Shown here piece after piece: positions 37,634 through 47,640 of a DNA stretch of 64,000 bases. The position numbers were made by a program, and so were the translations under genes. Below the pieces are notes generated by a model. The model was not told the DNA's origin and did not search any database. It was given only the letters and a program-made list of their open reading frames with translations. Location of the stretch: the NCBI GenBank assembly GCA_009193035.1, contig SWDT01000151.1, positions 124,001 to 188,000 of the forward strand, written 5' to 3'. Within the stretch, counting starts at the first letter, position 1. Every line of letters starts with the position of its first letter. The stretch comes from Halicephalobus mephisto (taxonomy: Eukaryota > Nematoda > Chromadorea > Rhabditida > Panagrolaimidae).

Positions 37634-37995
37634 AACCACATTATTATAGAAAATAAAAAATAAAAATTATTATGAAGCAGTTTCGACGCGAATTCCTGCG
37701 ATTTGTTAAGAAATTGAAGAATTTAGGTAAGAGAGAGGAGAGAGGACCGAGCGAGTCGATTCCGCCAGAATTGCCGCATTTACCAAGTTTTCCACTTTTG
37801 TAAAACCTCCTCCTTCTGCGTGGGAATTCAAAAACTCCAAAAAAGATAAAAAATTAAAAACGAATTTTCTAAAATTTAGGTAAAAAACAAGTAGTGCGAA
37901 TCGGTTTCTGTATTAGACTGCCAGATTTACCGTTTTTACAAACTTCTCTTCCTTCTGCGCGGGAATTCAAAAATTTCAAAAAAATTAAATATTAT
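37634..37995. mobile_element. ~360-bp dispersed repeat, copy 2 (Ku80-HYI spacer)
   Basis: Near-identical to 34123-34490 and in the same orientation. It begins AACCACATTATTATAGAAAA and continues through CCGAGCGAGTCGATTCCGCC to TGCGCGGGAATTCAAAAATT. It fills most of the spacer between the Ku80 stop and the HYI start. Confidence 0.7.
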
Positions 37996-38099
37996 TTTTA
38001 ATTACCAAACACATAAATATATCAAGGGCATTTGACCCTTTTTAGCAACAACAAAAATATATAATTTCACTGGTATATAATGCACAATTCTAAATGAGG

Positions 38100-40795
38100 T
38101 TAATAATCATCCAAATCCCCGAGCTTCATTTCATCATAATTCATCGGAGGCTTCATTTCTCCATCAAAATCCACTTTAAATTCAGCTAAAGACTTATTAA
38201 AAATTCCTGCTTCTTCAGTTTTTTCTACTATTTTCAAATCAAAACTTTTCGCTAAAATTTTTTTGATTTTTTCAGACGACTCCAGTATATCCTTCGGCGG
38301 AGACACCATTTGAAGTAAAGCTTTGTGTTCTTCTTCATCCAGTTCCTGAGGCAATCCTAGGGCTTTTCTCTTGATAGACATGCAGATTTGTTGAGTTTGA
38401 GGATTTCTGATTTCATTAATTTTCATTCTTTCAATTTTTTCTTTTTTTCCATTTTCATTTTTGATTTCCTTCGTTAACATAAAATGATCAATGTAACTTT
38501 CCATCGTATCAATTTGATAATCTGTTGGATCTTCTCCAATTTTATCCAATGATGGAAATTCAAATCCTCTAAAGTCTTCGTTGAACGGCAAAGTGAAATG
38601 TTCAAAAACAGGACATCCATTTTTTGTCAATTTCGGAAACAAAACGGCCAATCTTGGATTAGAAACAGCATTATAAGCATATCTCACAATAGCTACCGTA
38701 CCTTGTCGTTTCATTCCTTCCACCAGGGCTTTCGCCGATCTAGATGCAGATTCTGATTTCTTATTCGGGATTAACCAACGACAACTGCTCATCAGATAAT
38801 GCGGAAGGATCTGAAAATAATCATAGTGTTATAAAAATACAAAATTAAACTTTTCACAAAGTAGATTCAGTACGAATTTTCAGAACCTAAAAACTTCCAA
38901 AATCCTGGACTTTGATGCTAGTTCTAGAAATTCCTGAAAATGATTCTGGAATGCTTCAGATTCTATAAAACCTTAAAATAATTTAGAAAAACAAGATTCG
39001 AAAGAACTCCAGAAGCTTCTATACTTTTCAAAAGTTCCATAATCTTCTGTAAAATCCCAGAAATTTCCATAGAATTTTCAATTATTCCAAATTTTTCACT
39101 AAATTATGTAAAATTTCAGAAATTTCCATAAGATTCAAAAAACTTCTGTAATAGTTTACTAAATTTCCTAATATTCTACAGAATTTTGACGTTTTCAAAC
39201 TTCCTACTAAATTTTGGAGAATTTTAGAAAATCACACAATATTAATTTCAATTTAAAAAATTTAAAACAACTTACGTTTTCTTCTTTGGTGAACATAACC
39301 AACTGGAGTTGTTTTCCTTCTTTTCCCACCATTGCGAGTTCCTTGTCGGCCGCAGAGAATGGAATGATGGAAGTACCGTAATGATATCCCTTGATAAGCT
39401 CTCCTTTATCCTTGATGACCATTCTGGGATCAGAATCCATCATTGGTTCGTCTTCCATTTTGACTTCATCCAAGACCTGTTCATACTGTCGAATTTTCGA
39501 AACTTGTTCGTTGTCATCTGTTACTTGGTTAAATTTAGGAATAAATTTTTCTTCTGATACTTTGACGAAAAGTTGAAGGTCGATTTTGAACGATTCACTT
39601 AACTGGAGCTGGAATGGCTGGCCACGGATGGCTTTCGGTTTCGGAGCAAAGTAGGAAACCGTGTTTAGGGCATTTCTGAAGAGGAATCATTTAAATAATC
39701 ATATTATAAAAAATCATGTATAAACTTTTCCACGAAATTGTGTTAAGATGAATTTTTGGGATTTTTTGAAACGAAAAATGACCTAAACTTCCTATTTGGA
39801 GCGATAATTCCGTAATCTTAACCAATTTCAAAGTTAATTTTAAAAATATATTCGTCCTAAATGGATCTAGAAACTTCTAAAATTAGTTGTATGAGGCATG
39901 AAACCGCTAACCGCCCTCGAGGATTGGCATTCATATATGGAAATAGTTCTAAGTACTAAAAAACCACAACACCGAAAATTCGTAGGAAATTATTTGATTG
40001 TTTTAAAACTGACTTACTCGAATGATTCGGAGGTGGCCTGGCATTGTTTTCGGAATTCTTCAAAAACATCACTGAATGGATCATATTTTGCATCAGGATC
40101 ATCTCTGATGAAACTTAAAGTGATGTTGTAGGAATTCAACGTATCTATGACGTCCTTGATTCGGTTTCTGTGACACAAAGTCCCGAAGCAGTTACTCAAA
40201 ACGGCGATGCCGACGTTGTCTTCAGAAGAAACATCGTTTTTCTCGATCATCTGAACAGCTCCTTCGAGGGATTGCAGCACTAAAGATAAAGTACTCTAAA
40301 AGATACAGGATATTGGAAATCCTTACCATCAGAAGCCCCGGTGTTCGGGATAACCGAGTCGAGTTTCTTCAAAAATCCGATCGTCGGTTTTTGAAATTCC
40401 TCCAAAAAGAACTTTGTATTTTCGACAACTTCTCCGTCATCATCTGGCATCGAGGAAGCTGGGTAGACTCCGACGTTGATATACGTATCTGAATCGGCAA
40501 AGATCTGGAAAAATAGAAATTAGAAAAAAATAAAATTCCATATATGAAATTCAAAAATCCGAACCTTCCGACTGATGATCCAGTCAGCCAGTTCCTTGGA
40601 CTTCTTGAAAGTGGATTTGCCGTCGGAGTTTTGAGTAGTTGACTCAGAACCGGCATCGATGAGGATCATCAGGTAATCCTTGGGGTTCGTTTTCTTTTTC
40701 GGTGGCGCTCGGGTTGTGGTCCCTTTACCTCTTCCTCTTCTGCTAGGACCTGGTTTTTGATCATCGTCATTGGCAGCCTTACGTTTCGGCGGCAT
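38100..40795 (-). CDS. cku-80: Ku80 (DNA end-binding, NHEJ)
   Basis: Exons 40565-40795, 40327-40504, 40018-40279, 39276-39675 and 38100-38810; about 593 aa. The Ku80 subunit clamps broken DNA ends with Ku70. The N-terminus is Lys/Arg-rich (PPKRKAANDD... RRGRGKG) before a von Willebrand-like domain starting DYLMILIDAGSES. The Ku core shows LIKGYHYGTSIIPFSAADKE, VAIVRYAYNAVSNPRLAVLF and LPFNEDFRGFEFPSLDKIG, which are Ku80 rather than Ku70 features. The protein stops after the C-terminal arm (residue ~593 against 732 in human) and lacks the extended domain that recruits DNA-PKcs; nematodes are thought to lack DNA-PKcs. Exon phases are all consistent. Confidence 0.92.
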
Positions 40796-40929
40796 TTTGG
40801 AAGATTTTCATATATGAAAAACTTCGAAATCTAAAAAGAAAGAAATTCTGCGATTTCGTAAGAACCAAATTCGACTGCCCAACCCTTTTTTCCAAACTTT
40901 CACGTATTGCCATGGTTCCCGCGTACGGG

Positions 40930-41225
40930 ATCTTTTGAATACAGAATGACTGGTCTATTTCCAACCAGCGATCAATGTTACTATCAATATTTGTCACACT
41001 TCTCGTTAGGACTTTCCATTCAATTTGGAGAACATGGAATGACTGTTTTATTTCTAACCAGTGATTGACTTTATTATCGAAATTTACACACTTCTCGTTG
41101 AGACTTGTTTCCTAGACTTGTAAATATGGAATGACTGTTTTATTTCTAACCGGTGATTGACTTTATTATCAATATTTGACATGTATCTCGTTTGGACTTT
41201 TAAGTGGGAGAATACGGAGTGACTA
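40930..41225. repeat. ~91-bp tandem repeat between Ku80 and kinase genes
   Basis: Units start GAATGACTGTTTTATTTCTA (about 40944, 41037, 41128, 41214) and continue with CAGTGATTGACTTTATTATC and ACTTCTCGTTGAGACTT. There are about three and a half copies. They fill the divergent promoter region of the two genes. Confidence 0.75.
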
Positions 41226-41315
41226 TCCTGTTTTCAGTCAGATTTGTTATCAAAGTTAGACATGACTGTCCTTTTGATTCTTCTTTTTCTCAAAAAGTGA
41301 TTGTTTGACACATCT

Positions 41316-43216
41316 ATGGTTGCTTTTCCGGATTCAAACGGATTTTTCGATCTTCGATTTTTCAAACGCACACAATGCTTGTATGAAATCAATTGTAAAA
41401 TTTTCATAGTCAAAAAAGATGGATATCCGGAATTAATTGCGAAATTTTTGATCAGGAACGAAGTCAATATCAAAATCGACATTCTCCGATTGCTCTCATT
41501 GAAACACGAAAACATCGTTGAAATCAAGTAAGTTTTTTATTTTTAAATAATGTTAGAATTTTATGAAAATTTCTAGAATCTTCCAAAATAAAACTCTAAA
41601 ATTTAGGATTTTGAAAATTTCGAAAAATTTCAATTTTTTATAATATTCAATTTTTAAAAACTAGAATTTTCCAAAATCACATAAAACTAAAATTTTAAGT
41701 TTTTGGAAAATTTTTAATTTTTTAAAGATTATTTTTAGAATTTCTGATTTTTTAAAATATTACTTTTAAAATTTCTGATTTTTTAAAGATTATTTTTAGA
41801 ATTTTTAATTTTTTGAAAAACTATTTTTAAAATTTTTAATTTTTTGAAAAATTATTTTTAGAATTTTTAGTTTTTTGAGAAATTATTTTTAAAATTTTTA
41901 GTTTTTTGAAAAATTATTTTAAAAATTTTTAGTTTTTTGAAAAATTATTTTTAAAATTTTTAGTTTTTTAATTTTAGAGGAGCATTTTGGGAAAGAAGAA
42001 TGCATTATGATCCAGAAAAAAGCGTGGAACCTGGCAAATTCGAGAGAGCTTTGGTGATGGAGTATTGTTCTGGAGGAAATCTGAGTAATTTTATTTCGTC
42101 CTTGGAGACATCCAGAACTAGGCTTTCTAAGAATTTATTTCTTCAATATTCTCGACAAATTGCTTCTGGCATCAATTATCTCCATGATCAAGGAATTATT
42201 CACGGCGATTTGAAAGGAGAAAAGTGAGATTTATTTATTTATTATTTTCAAAAAATTAAAATTTCGTAAAAATTCCGGGATTTTAGAAGTTAACAGAAAA
42301 TTATGAAATTGTTTAGGATCTTATGGAAGTTTCTGAAGTCTTTTGGGATTTAATAGGTGATTCTGGAGCTTTTTGGAATCTCAAAAATTTTGAAATCTTT
42401 CAACTTTTTGTGGAATTTTTCGGAATCCTTCGAAATTTTGTAAGAATTTCTAGAATTCTATGAAAACTTTTAAAATTCAATAAGTGATTCTGGAACTTTT
42501 TAGAATCTCAAAAGCTTCTGAAATCTTCCAAATTTTCATGGAATTTCTCGGAATCGTTCGAAATTTTGTAAGAATTTCTAGAATTTTATAAAAACTTTTA
42601 AAATTCAATAGGTAGTTCTGGAGTTTTTTAGAATCTCAAAAACTTTGAAATCTTCCGGATTTGATGGAAATTTTAAGAATTACTTAAAACTTTGATTTTT
42701 AAAAGTTTTTAGAATTTCCTGGGAATTCGTGTCGAAATAATTTTTGTAAAATAATTATTTTTAAATATTTTCAGTATTTTTCTCACCGGAACTGATAAGG
42801 AAGTTGCAAAAGTGGGGGATTATGAAGATCATTTCATCACCATCGACGACATGGGAAGAGAAATTAGAGGAACCGACGGATGGAGAGCTCCAGAACGTTA
42901 TCAAAACATTTTCGATTTTCCTGTGGATTATTTTTCTTTCGGATTAATTATGTGGTTGATGATGGTACAGGAGGAACCAAGACAGATCGGCGGGGATGAC
43001 CGTTGCTTCGACATGGGTCTCGATTCTGCTCCGAACAACATCCGGGCTTTGGCAGATGTGCTGATAGATCCTCTGCTTTCTGTCGATCCGAGACGTCGGA
43101 TGTCGATAAAAAGTGTTTTATCAAGTTTAAACGGAGACAATGACGATTCCTGTTTGAAATTATTGGAAAAAATAAGTGAAAATGATTGGCGAAATTTGGT
43201 TTTTCCGGAATTTTAA
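41316..43216 (+). CDS. Small divergent protein kinase (possible pseudokinase)
   Basis: Exons 41316-41527, 41978-42223 and 42775-43216; about 299 aa, essentially a kinase domain alone. Seen: a beta-3-like Lys (LIAKFLIRNE), HENIVEIKGAFWERR, hinge region LVMEYCSGGNLSNFI, the catalytic loop HGDLKGEN, KVGDYEDHF where DFG is expected, and GTDGWRAPERY. No glycine-rich loop is apparent. The catalytic-loop Asp, Lys and Asn are kept, but HRD has become HGD and DFG reads DYE, so activity is doubtful. The GTxGWxAPE segment and the last residues (LEKISENDWRNLVFPEF) recall IRE1/RNase L kinases just where their RNase domain would begin; no RNase domain follows. That link is inference. The acceptor before GGAGCATTTTGG was chosen to keep frame. 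Confidence 0.72.
41528..41977. repeat. Intron with ~32-bp AT-rich tandem repeat
   Basis: From about 41720 the first kinase intron repeats TTTTTGAAAAATTATTTTTA and AAATTTTTAG units eight or so times. It has no coding content. Confidence 0.7.
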
Positions 43217-43955
43217 GAATCTACCCAGTAAGAACGGAATTTTAAAAACAATTCTGATCCAGTTTTGTTAGAATGTGAAATCAACTTCAGATACGACAGT
43301 CCTTGAAAGTCATGATGAACTTTTTTTTTGATCAGAAACAACTTTGGGATCGAAAAAACTCAAAAAAACTCAAAAAAATTCAAAAATAAAATCAAATTCC
43401 GGCATTAAAGACCCTAGAAATCAATGTAACTTTATTTGTTTTTAAATAAAAAATTCAAACATAATAAAAATTAAAAAATAAGTCCGATTTTTTGACACAA
43501 AAGTCCTTAAAATCCGCGATAAACTTGTTTTTTCTCAAGTCAGAGCCCGAATTGGCGCCAAAACTGATTCAAAAGTCAGCGTGGAGTCCAATATTGATAA
43601 TCTACGATTAAATTATTTTATTTTCCTCGATTATTATACATTTTTCATTAAACAAAAATTCATTATAAAACGACTCTGGTGATCAAGTACCGGAAAAAAA
43701 CAAGTTTAATTTTGAAACTTTTCTTTGTCCAAAAAAATCGGGCACTTAAATTTTTCATTTTTTTATTTTTTTTTATTTTTTTGAAATTTTTCATTTTTTT
43801 TATTTTTTCGAAATTTTTCATTTTTTTTATTTTTTCGAAATTTTTCATTTTTTTATTTTTTCGAAATTTTTCATTTTTTTTATTTTTTTTGAAATTTTTC
43901 ATTTTTTCATTTTTTTATTTTTTTGAAATTTTTAAGATTTGTTATTTTTATAAAA
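43217..43955. repeat. Spacer ending in TTTTTCATTTTTTTATTTTTTCGAAA-type microsatellite
   Basis: About 43740-43935 is a run of units (T)n-CATT-(T)n-ATT-(T)n-CGAAA, immediately upstream of the beta-glucuronidase start. The open frames across it on both strands are repeat artefacts. 43217-43740 shows nothing else. Confidence 0.75.
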
Positions 43956-46610
43956 ATGAAAATGTTGTTATTTTTGGTTTATTTTTGTCTTATCGAAGCC
44001 TTGCTTTATCCCCAGAAAAACGAGAGAAGGTCCTTCGATGTCCTCGACGGACTGTGGACTTTCGTCAAGGAGCCCTTCAACTCTGAAGGGATCGGGTTGA
44101 AGCAGGAATGGTACAAGATGGATCTTTCTGAATTTCAAGTGAGTTTTTACAGTAATTTAATTAAATTTTAACGACGTAATTGTTGTGCTCCAGGAGGCGA
44201 CGATGATGCCGGTTCCTTGTTCGTTCAACGACCTCACGACGGAAAAGGGCCTGAGGGACCACCTGGGATGGGTCTGGTACCAGACCGAGTTCCGTCTGAA
44301 CTCCCACGACCGGCACTTCCTGAATTTGCTCAGGTTCGGGAGTGTCCAGTACTACTCCAGAGTGGTTTGTTTTTGATTTTCGAATATTTTTATAAATAAA
44401 TTTACTTACAGTATCTTAATGGAGAATTCGTCGGGGAGCACATAGGGGGTCATCTGCCCTTCGAATTCCCCGTCGAAGCCCTATTCAACAAAAAAAACAT
44501 TTTAACTGTTGCAGTCAACAACACCCTCTCGAGAGATACAGTACCTCAGGGATCTTTTGTCTACACAAACTACGGTGTTTCGTTCACTCCGGAATTTGAT
44601 TTCTTCAATTACGCCGGGATTCTGAGGTCGGTCCACATCCTGAAGCTCCCGACGATTTTCGTCAAAGAAATCCAACTTTTTGCGGATTCAGAAGGCCACT
44701 TCGACTACAGCGTCACTCTGAATCAGAAACTCATGCCAGAATACGACATCGAAGTCAAGATTATTAAAAAAAACAAAATTGTTTGGAAAAATTCAGGATT
44801 TGAAGGAAAAACGAAAATCGAAAAAATCGAACTCTGGTGGCCGAGGGGAATGGGAAAGCCCAATCTGTACATTTTCGAAGTTACCGTAATGAATGTCCCG
44901 AAACAGAAATCGGTGGACGTTTATCGAGAGTCCTTCGGCTTCAGGTCCGTCAATGTATCCAACGACGAGATTTTCATCAACGGAAAACCCTTCTATTGTG
45001 CTGGGTTCGGCATGCACGAGGACTTTGATGTTTGTTTTTTTAGAATGATTAAAAATCATCAATTTCGTAATTAAAAAAGAAAATTAAACATTATTCGTGG
45101 CGGGACCGTTATTTGAAACGTTTTCGAAAATACGGAAGAAATTGGTCCCACCACGACTGATGTTTAAAAAAGTGTTAACTGAATTGATAGTTGAAAAAAA
45201 TTAAAAATCGTTCGTGGCGAGACCGATATTTTCAAAATTATCTGAAAAAAAAAAAACAAAAACCACTAATTTCGGCACATTCGTGGCGAGACCGATATTT
45301 TCAAATTTATTTTCGAAAAAAAAAATGAAAATTACTAATCTCACCACATTCGTGATGAGACCGATATTTTCAAAATTATCTTCGAAAAAAAAAATAAAAA
45401 TCACTAATTTCGTCACATTCGTGGCGAGACCGATATTTTCAAATTTACCTTCGAAAAAAAAAACAAAAATCACTAATTTCGTCACATTCGTGGCGAGACC
45501 GATATTTTCAAATTTATTTTCGAAAAAAAAATCATTAGTCTCGTCACGAATGACGTTCAATTTTTTTTTTTGAAATTAAATTTTTGATTTTTTAGTAAAT
45601 TTAATTTTACAGTTGATCGGAAGAGGTTTTTCTCAAGCAGTGATGACGAAAGATTTGAACATGGTAGAGTGGATGAACGGGAACTGCTACCGTACCTCTC
45701 ACTACCCTTACTCGGAGGAAAGGGCCTACGAAGCAGACAGGAGGGGGATCGTCGTGATTGCCGAGACCCCAGCTGTCGCCTTGAAGGTTTTCCTCGAAAA
45801 CAGTCTGCAACTCCACAAGCAGATGATCCTTGACCTTTTCAAGAGAGACCACCGACACCCCAGTGTTGTTGTCTGGTCCCTGGCCAACGAGCCGGATACA
45901 TCCAAGAAGGAAAGTAGAGACTACTTCAGGTTAGATTGCTCTCTGACAAATCTAAAACAATCCATTCAGGACCATTTTTTAAATTTGAAAATAATTTTTT
46001 CAGGACCCTTGTTGGACTCATCAAGACCCTCGACAAATCGCGACCAGTCACGGTCGTTCTGAATGCCCCGGTTTCTAGAGATGTCGTGGGGGATTTGCTC
46101 GATCTAATCTGCGTCAACAGATACTACGGATGGTACTCCAGTCATGGCCATCTGGAGTCCATCAACGGAAGTCTCACAACGGACATAATTTCCTGGAGAA
46201 AAAAATACAAAAAACCGATGATTCTTTCCGAATACGGGGCGGACACGATTGAAGGCATGTCTACAGAACCCAGTACGACGTTTTCAGTACAGTATCAAGT
46301 TGAACTTCTTGCCAGGACCCACGAATCCATCGATTTTTTAAAACAAAAAAGACATTTGACGGGAGAAATGGTTTGGAATTTTGCAGATTTTATGACAGCT
46401 CAATGTGAGTCCATTTCTTAGAAATGAAATTTGGTTTTAGAACAAAAAAAGTAAAATTGAAACTGATAATCCGGGCCCGATTTAGCCTTGACGAGAGTGG
46501 TCGGAAATCACAAAGGAGTCCTCACGAGGAACCGGCAACCGAAAATGGCCGCTTATCTTCTCAAAAAACGATACGGTGGAATCGTTGGTGGAAACAAAGG
46601 GATACTGTAA
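43956..46610 (+). CDS. Beta-glucuronidase (GH2, lysosomal)
   Basis: Exons 43956-44138, 44194-44364, 44412-45029, 45613-45929, 46004-46404 and 46486-46610; about 604 aa (human 651). A signal peptide ([17 protein letters not shown]) precedes the sugar-binding domain ([40 protein letters not shown]). A beta-sandwich follows ([20 protein letters not shown]), then the TIM barrel. The acid/base Glu lies at about 417 in [13 protein letters not shown] and the nucleophile Glu at about 506 in [29 protein letters not shown] and [20 protein letters not shown] are strong family matches. It removes glucuronate from glycosaminoglycans. The C-terminus is shorter than in mammals. The 45030-45612 intron is filled by a 69-bp repeat. 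Confidence 0.96.
45205..45560. repeat. 69-bp tandem repeat in beta-glucuronidase intron
   Basis: Five copies start TTCGTGGCGAGACCGATATT at 45211, 45280, 45349, 45418 and 45487. The spacing is exactly 69 bp, which is 23 codons, so frames stay open on both strands. Related GTGGCGGGACCG and GGTCCCACCACGA words sit at about 45097 and 45144. Confidence 0.9.
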
Positions 46611-47161
46611 TATTGTGAAAAATCAAATTAAAAAATTAAAAATTAATTTTTTTATAAATTTGTCTTAAAATAAATTTTTTTAAGTTGTTAATATACAAAA
46701 TAAACATAAATTTCTTCATAAAATTGCCTTGAAATTAATTTTCTAAAATAATTACTGTAAAAAAATAAAAATGAGTTTTTTGGAATTTTTGAATTCCCGC
46801 GCAATGGGCGCGAGCATTATGGAAATTTTAAAAAGTGGTAAATCGGGCAATTCACCACAGGAACCGACTCGCGTTTTCTTCATTTCTTTCATCACAATCC
46901 TAAAATTTCTATTTTTAATTTTTATAGAATTTTTTTTTTAATTTCTGAATTCCCAGACAGAAAACGAATGAAATTTAAAAAATTATAAACTTGGTAATTT
47001 CCGTATAAATCTATTTTTTAGGATAATTCTAGAAATTTCCGGATTTTTTTTGTTGAATAGTTTCGTAATGTACATTTGGGATTATTGTAATGATATTTGT
47101 AGTGAGTTTTATTGTTTATTTTTAATTGTTTTAGGTTACAAGAGGAATTACATGATGGAAT
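46611..47161. repeat. Convergent spacer with two CCCGCG-family fragments
   Basis: At about 46795-46880: GAATTCCCGCGCAATGGGCG, then AAAAAGTGGTAAATCGGGCA. A weaker copy is at about 46950-47015 (GAATTCCCAGACAGAAAACG). Both belong to the family seen in the OTU and CLN3 introns and in the two 360-bp copies. Confidence 0.6.
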
Positions 47162-47640
47162 CTAGCACCACTTGATGTCCTGGCAGACCTTCAATGGAGG
47201 ATCGTTGTTCTCGATTCCGGCGACGATCTTCTCGATTTCCTTATCGACGAGCTGCTTGCACATAGGATCAAGAAGGTTGTTGTCGTCAGTTAGTTTGTCG
47301 CAGACCTTATTTGCCTTCTGGAATGATTACTATTATTATGCATCACTATGATTATTAACATTCCTATATATCGCTGCTATATTAATATTCCCATATATCA
47401 CTATGGTTACTACATAATCCCCAACGTTATTGCTACTGTTTCTATGATTACTACATCATGACTATTATTATGTGGAAACGAACTCACTTCTTCAATGGTT
47501 CCTTCGTCGTTTTCCAACTCAGTTTCCATATCCTTGACGAAATCCTGGCAGAGAGTGCATTTCAGCCCCTTCGTTTGGGTTTTGGAGATGGCTACGGCAG
47601 AAACAACACCGATGAGAGCGAAGAACACGAGCAATTTCAT
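47162..47640 (-). CDS. Saposin-like peptide (caenopore/SPP type)
   Basis: Exons 47488-47640 and 47162-47317; about 102 aa. Signal peptide MKLLVFFALIGVVSA, then one saposin B domain with six cysteines: LKCTLCQDFVKD, VCDKLTD, DPMCKQLVDKEIEKIV, LKVCQDIKWC. The spacing fits the three disulfides of the saposin fold. In nematodes, single-domain saposin-like proteins are usually gut-expressed, pore-forming antimicrobial peptides, but lysosomal lipid-handling forms also exist. The gene is rich in GC-ending codons, which in worms suggests high expression. It stands alone, with repeats on both sides. Confidence 0.93.

Noticed and set aside
43663..43935. Lys/Phe-rich frames upstream of beta-glucuronidase
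   Set aside because: They are translations of a T-rich microsatellite.
45201..45573. Long open frames on both strands in the beta-glucuronidase intron
   Set aside because: They follow from a 69-bp (23-codon) repeat period. The flanking exons splice cleanly over the region in phase.
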